A DNA stretch of 64,000 nucleotides, from contig CAZBHH010000003.1 of assembly GCA_964492065.1 (NCBI GenBank), positions 62,001-126,000 on the forward strand, in the 5' to 3' direction. A model generated the notes under the pieces. The model worked only from the letters and a program-made list of their open reading frames with translations, ran no database searches and was not told the origin of the DNA. This DNA comes from JADKAC01 sp964492065 (lineage in GTDB: Bacteria > Bacteroidota > Bacteroidia > Chitinophagales > BACL12). Both the position numbers and the translations under genes were made by a program. Of this stretch, positions 39,681 through 48,194 are shown piece after piece; the first letter of the stretch is position 1; every line of letters begins with the position of its first letter.

Positions 39681-40625
39681 TTATTCGACTAACCCCCTGC
39701 CGGTCTTAATAATTTCCCCCGACGCCCGCAATTCCGTCATTATTTTATCCAGTACGCCATTAATAAATTCTTTGCTTTTGGGCGTGCTGTAAATTTTGGA
39801 AATATCCAGGTATTCATTGATGGTAACTTTTACCGGGATGGTAGGCAGATGAATAAATTCTGTAATGGCCATTTTCATCAGTATGCGGTCAATCATCGAA
39901 ATGCGGTCCAGTTCCCAATGCTCCAGTTTTGCCTCCACCATTGCGTCGAATCGGTGGTCTTCCTGCATCGTTTTAATCAGCAGGCTGTGGGCGAAATTTT
40001 TTTCTTCATCGGTAATTTCAAAGTCAAATATATCCCGGTCGGTTTCCGGGTTATGCGGTATGGCTTTTAACACCTCAACAATCAGGTCGCTCACTATGAA
40101 TTCGTCATCATTCCAGGTGGAAATGATATCCTCCATATGCTGATCAAAATATTCGTTCAGGTATAAAAACTTATGCAGGCAATTGTGAACGGCGGAGAAG
40201 TCCTCCTCACGGGTATGTTCTTGCTTTTTGGTATAATGCATATACCATTCCGCCTGTTTTAATTGCCCGTATATCAGCGTAACAATTTCCTCGTCGAGAA
40301 GCGTAGTCAGTTTTTCCCTGTTCAGGCACCGGCTGAAATGTTTGTCTGTTTTCAGAAATCCAATAATATAGTTGCGGGTAAATACCGTTGAGAAGTTCAG
40401 GTCGTCGGGAGTTGGGAGATACTTATTGCGCTTGCGATGCGCATCTTCTTCCACCTTTTCGGCGAGTTGCAGCAGGAAATACAGATTGTACAGCAAAGCC
40501 CTGAATGCATTGTAAATACTTGCATCCAGTTGCTTCACGGCATCGGTTGTATTGGTGTTTCCCGATTGCAAACACATATACAACACCTGCATCGTTTTGA
40601 TGCGCAAGCCTCTTCTGCTCAACAT
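39681..40625 (-). CDS. nusB: Transcription antitermination factor NusB (long form)
   Basis: 314 residues, twice the E. coli length. The N-terminus MLSRRGLRIKTMQVLYMCLQS matches the NusB-type first helix, followed by a long helical region found only in the Bacteroidota form (about 40-180). The C-terminal NusB core (about 185-305) has WELDRISMIDRILMKMAITEFIHL and PVKVTINEYLDISKIYSTPKS-K-FINGVLDKI, the strongest family signature. NusB binds boxA RNA in rRNA antitermination. First gene of the operon; a -7 box lies 27 nt upstream. Confidence 0.93.
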   Translation of the reverse strand: MLSRRGLRIKTMQVLYMCLQSGNTNTTDAVKQLDASIYNAFRALLYNLYFLLQLAEKVEEDAHRKRNKYLPTPDDLNFSTVFTRNYIIGFLKTDKHFSRCLNREKLTTLLDEEIVTLIYGQLKQAEWYMHYTKKQEHTREEDFSAVHNCLHKFLYLNEYFDQHMEDIISTWNDDEFIVSDLIVEVLKAIPHNPETDRDIFDFEITDEEKNFAHSLLIKTMQEDHRFDAMVEAKLEHWELDRISMIDRILMKMAITEFIHLPTIPVKVTINEYLDISKIYSTPKSKEFINGVLDKIMTELRASGEIIKTGRGLVE

Positions 40626-40652
40626 TTCAATGAAACTTAGTTATCTCCCGGT

Positions 40653-40660
40653 CAAATGTA
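40653..40660 (-). promoter_or_regulatory. -7 promoter box (TACATTTG) for the nusB operon
   Basis: CAAATGTA on the plus strand; read on the minus strand it is TACATTTG, matching TAnnTTTG, 27 nt before the nusB ATG. Confidence 0.45.
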
Positions 40661-41743
40661 TTACAAATTCCTGTTTAAAGCAGCAACTGCCGCAATGCGC
40701 TGTTCTGCCAGTTGAATTGCCGCCTGTTGGGTGGTAATTTTCTGCGCATCCGCCGCTTTAAAAATATCCAGGGTTCTTCCATATATGACCTCTGCCTTTT
40801 GATACGCCCGTTCGCGGTTGTAGCCTTCCAATTCCACATCGCAGTTAATCAGCCCGCCGGCATTAATCAGGAAATCGGGTGCGTAGAGAATATTGCGTTC
40901 TATCAGTCGCTGGCCGTGCTTTGTTTCGTTTTTCAACTGGTTATTGGCGGCTCCGGCGATAATGCTGCATTGAATTACCTCAATCGTATCGTCATTAATT
41001 GTGGCGCCCAATGCACAAGGCGCATAAATATCCATCGGCGTATTATAAACCCGGTCAACCGGGATAACGGTGACGTTAAATTCTTTAGCTATGGCTTGCA
41101 CCCTGTCTTCGTGAATATCCGAAATCATGATTTCGGCGCCCTCTTTAGCGAGGTTGCGGACGAGATTATATCCCACATGGCCCACGCCCTGAACTAAAAC
41201 CCTCTTTTTATTCAGGCTTTCGCTGCCGGTCTGATGTTTTACCGCAGCCTTCATGCCGAGGAAAGTCCCGTAGGCTGTTACCGGCGAGGGGTCGCCGCCG
41301 CCGCCGAGGTGCTCCGGTTTACCGGCCACAAATTCGGTGTGCATGGCGATGTATTCCATATCGCCGGTACTGGTGCCGACATCTTCGGCAGTGATGTATT
41401 TCCCATGCAGGCTGTCCACAAATTTTCCATACCTGCGAAACAGGGGCTCCCGGTTGGAGAGATTTTTTGAATCGCCGATAATCACCGCCTTGCCGCCGCC
41501 TAAATTCAAACCGCTGATGGCCGCTTTATAGGTCATACCCCGCGAAAGGCGCAACACGTCCACAATCGCCTCCGCCTCGGAAGCGTAATTCCAAAATCGG
41601 GTACCTCCCAGCGCAGGGCCGAGCACGGTATTGTGAATTCCTATAATTGCCTTGAGGCCAGAGGCGGGATCGGAACAAAACACCACTTGTTCGTGGTGCA
41701 TTTCCTGCATGGATGCAAAAATTTCTCCTTTTTCTAACTGCAT
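40661..41743 (-). CDS. Leu/Phe/Val (Glu-family) dehydrogenase
   Basis: 360 residues; NAD-dependent oxidative deamination of a branched-chain or aromatic amino acid. Substrate-binding segment GPALGGTRFWNY, catalytic Lys region GMTYKAAISGLNLGGGKAVIIGD, AEDVGTSTGDM, and the Rossmann motif VLVQGVGHVGYNLVRNLAKEGAEIMISDI, followed by DIYAPCALGATIND. These fit leucine dehydrogenase-type enzymes better than glutamate dehydrogenase. It often supplies branched-chain keto acids for iso-fatty acids in Bacteroidota. Divergent from the ABC exporter. Confidence 0.93.
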   Translation of the reverse strand: MQLEKGEIFASMQEMHHEQVVFCSDPASGLKAIIGIHNTVLGPALGGTRFWNYASEAEAIVDVLRLSRGMTYKAAISGLNLGGGKAVIIGDSKNLSNREPLFRRYGKFVDSLHGKYITAEDVGTSTGDMEYIAMHTEFVAGKPEHLGGGGDPSPVTAYGTFLGMKAAVKHQTGSESLNKKRVLVQGVGHVGYNLVRNLAKEGAEIMISDIHEDRVQAIAKEFNVTVIPVDRVYNTPMDIYAPCALGATINDDTIEVIQCSIIAGAANNQLKNETKHGQRLIERNILYAPDFLINAGGLINCDVELEGYNRERAYQKAEVIYGRTLDIFKAADAQKITTQQAAIQLAEQRIAAVAALNRNL

Positions 41744-41784
41744 TTGATTTCCGGATAAAATGAACTTAACATTGAATTTCGGCG

Positions 41785-41792
41785 CAAAGATA
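41785..41792 (-). promoter_or_regulatory. -7 promoter box (TATCTTTG) for the amino-acid dehydrogenase
   Basis: CAAAGATA on the plus strand reads TATCTTTG on the minus strand, 41 nt upstream of the dehydrogenase ATG at 41743. If the divergent ABC gene started at 41760, this box would lie within its coding region, which supports the later GTG start for that gene. Confidence 0.55.
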
Positions 41793-41843
41793 AACCAATA
41801 TTGCAGCCATAAAAATTATAGGCGGCATTGCTTTTATTCATTT

Positions 41844-41851
41844 TACTTTTG
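41844..41851 (+). promoter_or_regulatory. -7 promoter box (TACTTTTG) before the ABC exporter
   Basis: A TAnnTTTG match ending 4 nt before the preferred GTG start at 41856. If used, the transcript would begin at about the start codon. Confidence 0.4.
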
Positions 41852-41855
41852 CAAG

Positions 41856-43637
41856 GTGAAACACCTGCGCTCGCTCAATAAATATTTCATAAAATACAAA
41901 TGGCATTTTTTACTGGGGGTGCTCTTTGTCACTTTGTCCAATATCTTCAGCGTGTTGTCGCCGCAAGTAATCCGCAATGCCATTGACCTGGTAGTGGAAA
42001 ATATTAAGTTGTATCAATCTTTCGACGGTTTTACGCTCCAGGAAAAGATTGGCGGAGTATTGAATGCGGGGCTGATTGTTTTTGCCGTGGTGTATATCGC
42101 CCTCTCGCTGTTGAAAGGCCTGTTTATGTTCCTGATGCGCCAGACGCTGATCATCATGAGCCGGCATATCGAATACGACCAGAAAAACGCACTGTATGCC
42201 CACTACCAGATGTTGACACCCGCTTTTTACAAGGTCAACAATACGGGCGACCTGATGAGCCGGGTGGCTGAAGATGTCGGCAGGGTGCGACAGTACGTTG
42301 GTCCGGCTATTATGTATTTCCTCAACCTGTTGGTGTTGTTCACCCTGGTGATTTGGGCAATGATCGACGTGAGCCCTCTGTTGACTTTATACGTACTGAT
42401 TCCCCTACCCGTCTTATCGTTTTCTATTTATTACGTCAACCATATCATCGAGAGGCGCAGCGAACTGATACAGGCGCAATTATCGCACCTCACCAGCATC
42501 GCCCAGGAGACGTTTTCAGGTATCCGCGTCATAAAAGCCTATGCCCAGGAAAACAACCAGGTAAACTATTTCGATGAGCACAGCGAAATTTATAAAGCGA
42601 GATCGCTGGACCTTGCCCGGGTGGATGCGATGTTTCAACCCTTAATGGTGCTGTTAATAGGCTTAAGTACGCTGATCACGATTTTTATCGGCGGCTGGCA
42701 GGTGATGCAGGGGAATATTACCACCGGTAATGTCGCCGAATTTGTCATTTACGTGAATATGCTCACCTGGCCTGTTACGTCGCTGGGCTGGGTGGTATCC
42801 ATTATTCAGCGGGCTGCGGTTTCCCAGCGGCGCATCAATGAATTTATGGATATAGAACCGGCCATACCGCAGGGAGAGGCAACTAATTTTAACGTCCAGG
42901 GAAAGGTGGAGTTCAGAAATGTGTCATTTACCTATCCCGATACCGGCATCGAGGCGCTGAAAGATGTTTCGTTTACGGTGAACGCCGGCCAGAAGGTGGC
43001 AATTATCGGCAGAACAGGTGCAGGCAAGACCACCATTGCCGATTTACTGGTCCGACTCTACAAACCGACATCCGGCAGCATACTTATCGACGACATTCCC
43101 ATTGAGAACTACAGCCTCACCAATTTGCGCAACAACGTGAGTTATGTGCCCCAGGATGTATTCCTGTTCGGCGACACCATCCGCAATAATATAGCATTCG
43201 GTATGGCGGACGCACCGCTGGAAACCATCAGGGAGTACGCCCGGTTCGCATCAATCGACGAGGAGATATCGGGGTTCCCTAAGGGATACGACACCCTGAT
43301 TGGCGAAAGAGGCGTCACTCTTTCGGGCGGGCAGAAACAGCGGATATCCATTGCCCGGGCATTTATCCATAACACACCGCTAATCATACTGGACGATTGT
43401 CTTTCGGCCGTGGACGCCAAAACAGAACAGGCCATTCTGCAGAATATGCAGCAGTTTATCCGATCCAAAACAGCCATTGTCATTACCCACCGCATTTCGT
43501 CTTTAATGGATTACGACCAGATAATTGTCCTTGATGAGCACCGCATCAGGGAAGCCGGAACTCATGAAGACCTGGTTAAACGCAAAGGCCTGTATTACGA
43601 AATACTGGAGACCCAGCGCACTGAAGACAGGCAGTGA
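41856..43637 (+). CDS. ABC exporter, permease-ATPase half transporter
   Basis: 593 residues from GTG 41856 (VKHLRSLNKYFIKYKWHFLLG). A longer start at 41760 adds 32 residues with many Cys/Tyr/His and would overlap the neighbour's promoter, so it is less likely. Six membrane helices occupy about 15-310 (IFSVLSPQVIRNAIDLV loop; coupling segment GLDLARVDAMFQP-like). The nucleotide-binding domain has Walker A GRTGAGKTT (about 384-392), signature LSGGQKQR (489-496) and Walker B LIILDDC (509-515), then the H-loop VITHRIS. The residue after the Walker B Asp is Asp514, not the catalytic Glu. It resembles MsbA/BmrC-type lipid or multidrug exporters; no partner gene is adjacent. Confidence 0.93.
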   Translation: MKHLRSLNKYFIKYKWHFLLGVLFVTLSNIFSVLSPQVIRNAIDLVVENIKLYQSFDGFTLQEKIGGVLNAGLIVFAVVYIALSLLKGLFMFLMRQTLIIMSRHIEYDQKNALYAHYQMLTPAFYKVNNTGDLMSRVAEDVGRVRQYVGPAIMYFLNLLVLFTLVIWAMIDVSPLLTLYVLIPLPVLSFSIYYVNHIIERRSELIQAQLSHLTSIAQETFSGIRVIKAYAQENNQVNYFDEHSEIYKARSLDLARVDAMFQPLMVLLIGLSTLITIFIGGWQVMQGNITTGNVAEFVIYVNMLTWPVTSLGWVVSIIQRAAVSQRRINEFMDIEPAIPQGEATNFNVQGKVEFRNVSFTYPDTGIEALKDVSFTVNAGQKVAIIGRTGAGKTTIADLLVRLYKPTSGSILIDDIPIENYSLTNLRNNVSYVPQDVFLFGDTIRNNIAFGMADAPLETIREYARFASIDEEISGFPKGYDTLIGERGVTLSGGQKQRISIARAFIHNTPLIILDDCLSAVDAKTEQAILQNMQQFIRSKTAIVITHRISSLMDYDQIIVLDEHRIREAGTHEDLVKRKGLYYEILETQRTEDRQ

Positions 43638-43707
43638 CGATTTTGCAATTTTTAAAATATTATTATATTTCGGAAGATTTTAAACTTAAACCCAAAAAAG
43701 AATTACT

Positions 43708-44166
43708 GTGGAGCAGGAGCATAAAAACCAGAATGACAGTGTATTTTCCAGGAAGATACGTGCAGGTAGAAGGAGGACGTATTTTTTTGATGTCAGGATG
43801 ACGAAAGCCAAAGACTATTATCTCACCATTACCGAAAGCAAGAAGCGCATGGATAACAATGGCTACGAACGCCATAAAGTATTTATCTATAAGGAAGACT
43901 TCAATAAGTTCCTCGCCGAGATGACAGAAGCGGTGAATTTTATTAAGTCTAAAATGCCCGATTTTGACTTTGATTCTTTCAGCCATGTGTACGAACAGGA
44001 TGAGCGCCGATCAGAGCACCCGGAGCCCGAAACCGGGCTGAACGAAACCACCGAAAGCAACACAGACACCACATCCGACAACACATCAAAAATCGAGAAT
44101 GCCGGCGAAATGGAAAACCCTTCCAAAAATACCGACAACGAGGATCACGAGGACCTGAGGTGGTAA
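43708..44166 (+). CDS. DUF3276 (PUR-alpha-like) protein
   Basis: 152 residues starting at GTG 43708. The N-terminal half (about 10-80) matches the Bacteroidota DUF3276/PUR family: FSRKIRAGRRRTYFFDVRMTKAKDYYLTITESKKRM with RHKVFIYKEDFNKFLAEMTEA. PUR domains bind single-stranded nucleic acids in eukaryotes, and the Borrelia homologue binds DNA and RNA. The C-terminal half is a low-complexity acidic/Thr/Asn/Ser tail (about 95-152) unlike the core. Stand-alone gene; a TATATTTC near-match to a -7 box lies at 43667. Confidence 0.9.
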   Translation: MEQEHKNQNDSVFSRKIRAGRRRTYFFDVRMTKAKDYYLTITESKKRMDNNGYERHKVFIYKEDFNKFLAEMTEAVNFIKSKMPDFDFDSFSHVYEQDERRSEHPEPETGLNETTESNTDTTSDNTSKIENAGEMENPSKNTDNEDHEDLRW

Positions 44167-44199
44167 AGCCCGGCCAATTCCGGCAAGAGGGTTGGCTTC

Positions 44200-44856
44200 C
44201 TATAACAGTTCGATGGCACTGTCCGTACCGATTACGATACAATAACCCGGTTTCACCACATAGTGCAGATTGTATTGCGCAACCCTGCCGTGTTTTAATA
44301 AAATCCCCTGCATAGACCCCGATTCCGAAATACTGAAGGGCTTAATAAACATATCGGTTTTGAAATCGAGTTTGCGCTTCCCGTAAATCTTGTACAGCAC
44401 CTCTTTTGCGCTCCAGTACAACATCAGTTGAAGTTTCAGGTCAACGTGTGTCAGTTGATTATTTTCTTCCCGGGACAAAAATTTATGGCGCAGGCCGCTG
44501 ATATCCCGTGATTGTTCTTCGATGTCAATGCCCACTTCGCATTGCCCCGAAACGATAACGGCGGCATAGTTGTCCGTATGCGACAGGCTGATTTTAACGT
44601 CGTAATTGCCGAGATACGGCTTGCCCTGGGCATCGAACAGCAGTTCCACAAATGCATCGGTGCCGAGCAACAGTTTTAACAGATGCCTGCTGGCCAACCA
44701 TGATAATCGCCGCACGGGGCTGCGTATGGATTCGAAGTATTGTTTTTCCCAGGCGCCAAATTGCAATTTGGGGATAAAGTAGCTCTCCGCCTCGGTAATA
44801 TGCCATACCGCAAAGGTCAATCCCTTAAATGACGTGTTCCGGTATATCTCAGGCAT
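44200..44856 (-). CDS. 4'-phosphopantetheinyl transferase superfamily protein
   Basis: 218 residues. The two Mg/CoA-binding motifs are present: VGIDIEEQSRD (about 107-117) and WSAKEVLYKIYGKRKLDF (about 148-165). N-terminal SWLASRHLLKLLLG and KPYLGNYDVKISLSHTDNYAAVIV are typical of the Sfp/EntD type. It transfers the phosphopantetheine arm of CoA to carrier proteins. Sfp-like length suggests broad or secondary-metabolism use, but in this context it may be the only PPTase and act on AcpP; no PKS/NRPS gene is nearby. Confidence 0.9.
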   Translation of the reverse strand: MPEIYRNTSFKGLTFAVWHITEAESYFIPKLQFGAWEKQYFESIRSPVRRLSWLASRHLLKLLLGTDAFVELLFDAQGKPYLGNYDVKISLSHTDNYAAVIVSGQCEVGIDIEEQSRDISGLRHKFLSREENNQLTHVDLKLQLMLYWSAKEVLYKIYGKRKLDFKTDMFIKPFSISESGSMQGILLKHGRVAQYNLHYVVKPGYCIVIGTDSAIELL

Positions 44857-44957
44857 AGTGTAAATTATTTTTCAAAACCGGTATTCCGGGGATTTTTTTT
44901 TGCATCTCTGTCAAACATGTGCTACATTCACATTCTGTTACCAACAAACCTAAGATT

Positions 44958-45179
44958 ATGATACGATTATTTCGCTTTGTTCGACCACAGGAAGACTTTG
45001 TGGTTATTAAAGTTCCGGCAGAGGTAAAAGGGAAATTAGTAGAAATCATCATCAATGAAAAAGCACCCGATAAAGACACCGCAATCAATGCCGAAGATGC
45101 CTTACTTATGGATACCAAAGAAGATGAATTAAAAGTAATGGACAAAATCCGCAACCAGATTCCCTTTTGGGATATGTGA
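44958..45179 (+). CDS. Small acidic protein of unknown function
   Basis: 73 residues from ATG 44958; an upstream GTG at 44919 would add 13 residues of poor quality. Sequence: MIRLFRFVRPQEDFVVIKVP, then KGKLVEIIINEKAPD and DTKEDELKVMDKIRNQIPFWDM. There is no signal peptide; it is rich in Lys, Glu and Asp. It is not recognised. Its TGA directly abuts the stop codon of the convergent gene at 45180 with no spacer. Moderately likely to be real given clean coding and position. Confidence 0.55.
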   Translation: MIRLFRFVRPQEDFVVIKVPAEVKGKLVEIIINEKAPDKDTAINAEDALLMDTKEDELKVMDKIRNQIPFWDM

Positions 45180-45551
45180 TTACTTAAAATTCTCGTTGAA
45201 CACCACCTGCATTTTCACTGCCCTGTCTTTAAAGTACTTGTTCCAGTCGGCTAATTCCCATTCAGGCATAATATCCCGGTTCAGCGAAAGTATCATCCTG
45301 GAATCACCGGGTAAAATTTTATAATTAACTGCATTTTCCGAAAACATATCGAAGAATGTTTCCGCTTCGGCGGCATTGTCGAATGGCAATGCGGAAATAT
45401 CCACGATATAGGAGTCGCTCAATGCCACATTGACGGGCAACTGAATTACGAAATCCGTTCCTATACTCGCCTCAACAGGGTCGGATGCGGCAGCCGAGGA
45501 AACTTGTATCATACTTGCAGTCAATACCACAATGGCTAAGATCTTTTTCAT
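45180..45551 (-). CDS. Small exported protein, unknown function
   Basis: 123 residues with a signal peptide (MKKILAIVVLTASMIQVSSAAA, about 1-21). The mature part FVIQLPVNVALSDSYIVDISALPFDNAAEAETFFDMFSENAVNYKI and RMILSLNRDIMPEWELADWNKYF looks like a small ferredoxin-like or heavy-metal-associated-type fold, but no metal motif is present, so I make no functional call. It is convergent with the small acidic protein, stop to stop, and 31 nt downstream of a thioesterase gene. Confidence 0.65.
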   Translation of the reverse strand: MKKILAIVVLTASMIQVSSAAASDPVEASIGTDFVIQLPVNVALSDSYIVDISALPFDNAAEAETFFDMFSENAVNYKILPGDSRMILSLNRDIMPEWELADWNKYFKDRAVKMQVVFNENFK

Positions 45552-45582
45552 ACTGATAAATTGTACCGCTAAATTAATATAA

Positions 45583-46032
45583 TTATCCTATTTCCCCATT
45601 GGCATAATCATCCACATCGGCCAGCAGTAACTTACTGTTGGTAAAGCGGGCTTCCGCTGTTGCAACCAGGATGGTTTCCGATACATGGAGTACGGCAGTA
45701 GTACGCAAGCTTCCGTCGGCGCCGGTTTCCGATTTTCCGGTAGCGGTGAGCAGGCCTTCTGCAACAGGTCTCAAAAAACGCACATGCAAAGATTTCGTTA
45801 CGATAAAATGACGGTCGTTTAATGTGGCTGCGGAAAAATAAGCGGCATCGTCCAGGAATTTAGTGTAAATAGCTCCGTGCAGGCTCTTCCCGGCGTGAAA
45901 AAAATTGCCGGTCACTTGCCAGCGGATAACGCAACTGCCCGGCGCCAATTCCATGCGGACACCATTAAATAATTGATTAATGGGTGCACAGAGAAACATG
46001 TGTTTCAGCCGCCGGTAATGCGCATTTTGCAT
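45583..46032 (-). CDS. Hotdog-fold thioesterase (PaaI/YiiD-like)
   Basis: 149 residues. Hotdog fold: the central helix is preceded by GNFFHAGKSLHGAIYTKFLDDAAYFSAAT, which carries the typical HG-A-x-x-x-x-D active-site pattern, followed by SLHVRFLRPVAEGLLTATG and AVLHVSETILVATAEARFT. It probably hydrolyses an acyl-CoA or acyl-ACP thioester; substrate not known. It is 5 nt downstream of the FG-GAP pair on the same strand. Confidence 0.85.
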   Translation of the reverse strand: MQNAHYRRLKHMFLCAPINQLFNGVRMELAPGSCVIRWQVTGNFFHAGKSLHGAIYTKFLDDAAYFSAATLNDRHFIVTKSLHVRFLRPVAEGLLTATGKSETGADGSLRTTAVLHVSETILVATAEARFTNSKLLLADVDDYANGEIG

Positions 46033-46037
46033 TGCTA

Positions 46038-48194
46038 TTATTTTTTTAAAACCAACCCCGAAATTGTCTCCGCATCATTGCGCAATTGTACCAGATACAC
46101 ACCGGCAGGAAAATCACGCAGACTGATAGTCGTGAAATCACCGGCAGTAACGGTGGTAAATACCGCCCGCCCTTCCAGGTTAAATACGATAATTTCACCG
46201 GGCACAGAGTGCGGATATGAAACAACCAGGTAATCTCCAGCGGGATTGGGATACAGCTTAAGCGTACTATGGGTTGGGATACCGGGAATGGATACCCCCG
46301 CTTCCGCTTCAAAAATATGAATGCCGCCTCTTACATTGCCGGTAATAAATTCCAGTGATGTGTCGCCGTTAATATCATAACCAAACAAGGAGGAACGGAA
46401 TCCCGGCACATTATCGAGAAACATCGTATCCCGCTGGTGGAATTCACCCAAAAGGCTTTCTTCAATTTCGTCGTACAAATAAATAAACCCATAAAATGAC
46501 CCCACGGCCAATCGCATGAGCCCGTCGCTTCCGCGGAACATAAACGGCGCACTGTACCCTTCGAAACTACCGGGTTTTCTCACATCCACTCCGCCCCAAT
46601 TCTCACTGGACAAGCTAAAAGAAGGCGCAGTCAGTGTACCCGTATTTTGATAATAATTTAAAATACCCTGCGATTTACCGGCAATCAGGTCCAATAATCC
46701 ATCGCCATTTACATCGAACAGGCAGGGGACTGAGAATCCGCCCACATCGATGGATTGATAATTAAATACAGGTGGATTAAAGGTTGCGGCATTTCCCGGC
46801 CCGGCGGTATTTTCAAGAAATATGAATGTGCCGTCGTACATGCCGATGAATAAATCCACATCGCCATCGCTGTCCAAATCCGCCGGGAAAGGCGTCAGGT
46901 CGCTGATTAAATACTCGCCCAGACCGGCGTAATCATCGGTGAAAAATTCGTATTGCGGCAGTGTTGCCGTTCCGACATTTTTATAAAGCCACATGCCATA
47001 GCGCTTGATATTGGAGGGGTCAAATGTATTGGAAACACCGATCAAAATATCTTGAAGGCCATCTGCATTAAAATCGAAAAATACAGGTTTTGCATTGGCG
47101 CCGGCATCGACAATGTGTTCGCTCAGCAGTGCATTAGTCCGGTATTCAAATCTAAATGTATCGGCATCGCCGATGTTTTCGTAATACCAGATATTCTCCA
47201 CATTCCAGCTATTGCCGAAATCGTTGGGCGCTATCAGCAAATCCCGTTTGGCGTCATTATTAAAATCCATTAAATACGAGGCCGGGAAAGTCGCCAATTT
47301 CGCGGGGAAATCGTACATGGGAAACAGAGTATCCTTCCATATCATATTTGCGTAATCCGCACTGCCCCCATTTTCATAATACACCAGGTTGTCGCAGGAG
47401 ACATCGCCGAGTATCATATCCTTGTCGCCGTCATTATCCTGGTCGTACACGAGGATATTGGAGCCGACATGCATTCGCGAGTGTTCGTACTCTTCGGTAT
47501 GGCCGCCGATACAACTAATACCCAGTTCCGCTCCTGAACAAACAGCGCCTTCATTGATTTTACCCCAGCAATAATCTTCGATGTGATATATCACGCTATC
47601 GCAACCGTACCCCAGTTCCACACTGCTGTTTTTGTAATATCTAATCAAAGTACCCGCAACGGCAAATGCTAAAATATCCATATCTCCATCGCCATCCACA
47701 TCGTCGAATGCACAGATATCGGTTCTCGCAGTATAAATGGGTATCTCAATAGTGGATGTATAAGTGAGCTTGGGTTTGTACAGTTCGAAAACAATCGTTC
47801 CGCTTTCAATTTTACCTTTATACAATACCGTGCCTCCGTTTTTATAGGCTAAAAAATCGGGTATATCATCGCAATTAAAATCGTGCAACAATGCCCAGTC
47901 ATCGGCAGGTGGAAAATTATTTTCATAAGCAGGTGCATATGTAAATGCCGGCGCATCCGCACCGCCGGTATTTATAAATACCAGGTGCTTGTAGGAACTG
48001 CCATCGTAAACGTATAAGTCGTCTTTACCATCCTGGTTGATATCGATGGAAGAAAACTGAGGTGTATTTAATCCGCCGCATAAAGGTAATTGCATCGCTC
48101 CGTCTTCGGAATTGAATACTATGTCCTGGCTCAGGATGTATTGCCCGGAAGCATAGATTGACAACCCCATAAAGAGTATAATAATACTGCGCAT
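46038..48194 (-). CDS. FG-GAP/VCBS repeat protein with T9SS sorting domain (paralogue B)
   Basis: 718 residues with a signal peptide (about 1-18, IYASGQ). The body consists of repeated FG-GAP/VCBS-like calcium-binding motifs, D-x-D-x-D-G-x-x-D-L (for example DINQDGKDDLYV, DVDGDGDMDILA, DQDNDGDKDMIL, DLDSDGDVDLFIG and DVNGDGLLDLIAG), suggesting an integrin-alpha-like beta-propeller. The C-terminus (about 635-718) is a type A T9SS domain with LKLYPNPAGDYLVV and GVYLVQLRNDAETISGLVLKK. It overlaps the paralogue upstream by one nucleotide (TAATG). Expected at the cell surface; ligand unknown. Confidence 0.85.
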   Translation of the reverse strand: MRSIIILFMGLSIYASGQYILSQDIVFNSEDGAMQLPLCGGLNTPQFSSIDINQDGKDDLYVYDGSSYKHLVFINTGGADAPAFTYAPAYENNFPPADDWALLHDFNCDDIPDFLAYKNGGTVLYKGKIESGTIVFELYKPKLTYTSTIEIPIYTARTDICAFDDVDGDGDMDILAFAVAGTLIRYYKNSSVELGYGCDSVIYHIEDYCWGKINEGAVCSGAELGISCIGGHTEEYEHSRMHVGSNILVYDQDNDGDKDMILGDVSCDNLVYYENGGSADYANMIWKDTLFPMYDFPAKLATFPASYLMDFNNDAKRDLLIAPNDFGNSWNVENIWYYENIGDADTFRFEYRTNALLSEHIVDAGANAKPVFFDFNADGLQDILIGVSNTFDPSNIKRYGMWLYKNVGTATLPQYEFFTDDYAGLGEYLISDLTPFPADLDSDGDVDLFIGMYDGTFIFLENTAGPGNAATFNPPVFNYQSIDVGGFSVPCLFDVNGDGLLDLIAGKSQGILNYYQNTGTLTAPSFSLSSENWGGVDVRKPGSFEGYSAPFMFRGSDGLMRLAVGSFYGFIYLYDEIEESLLGEFHQRDTMFLDNVPGFRSSLFGYDINGDTSLEFITGNVRGGIHIFEAEAGVSIPGIPTHSTLKLYPNPAGDYLVVSYPHSVPGEIIVFNLEGRAVFTTVTAGDFTTISLRDFPAGVYLVQLRNDAETISGLVLKK

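Noticed and set aside
41760..41855. ATG start for the ABC exporter giving 32 more residues
   Set aside because: The extension would overlap the dehydrogenase -7 box and has an unusual Cys/Tyr/His composition; the GTG at 41856 gives a normal exporter N-terminus.
44919..44957. GTG start extending the small acidic protein
   Set aside because: The 13 extra residues are not protein-like, and the ATG at 44958 gives a clean start.
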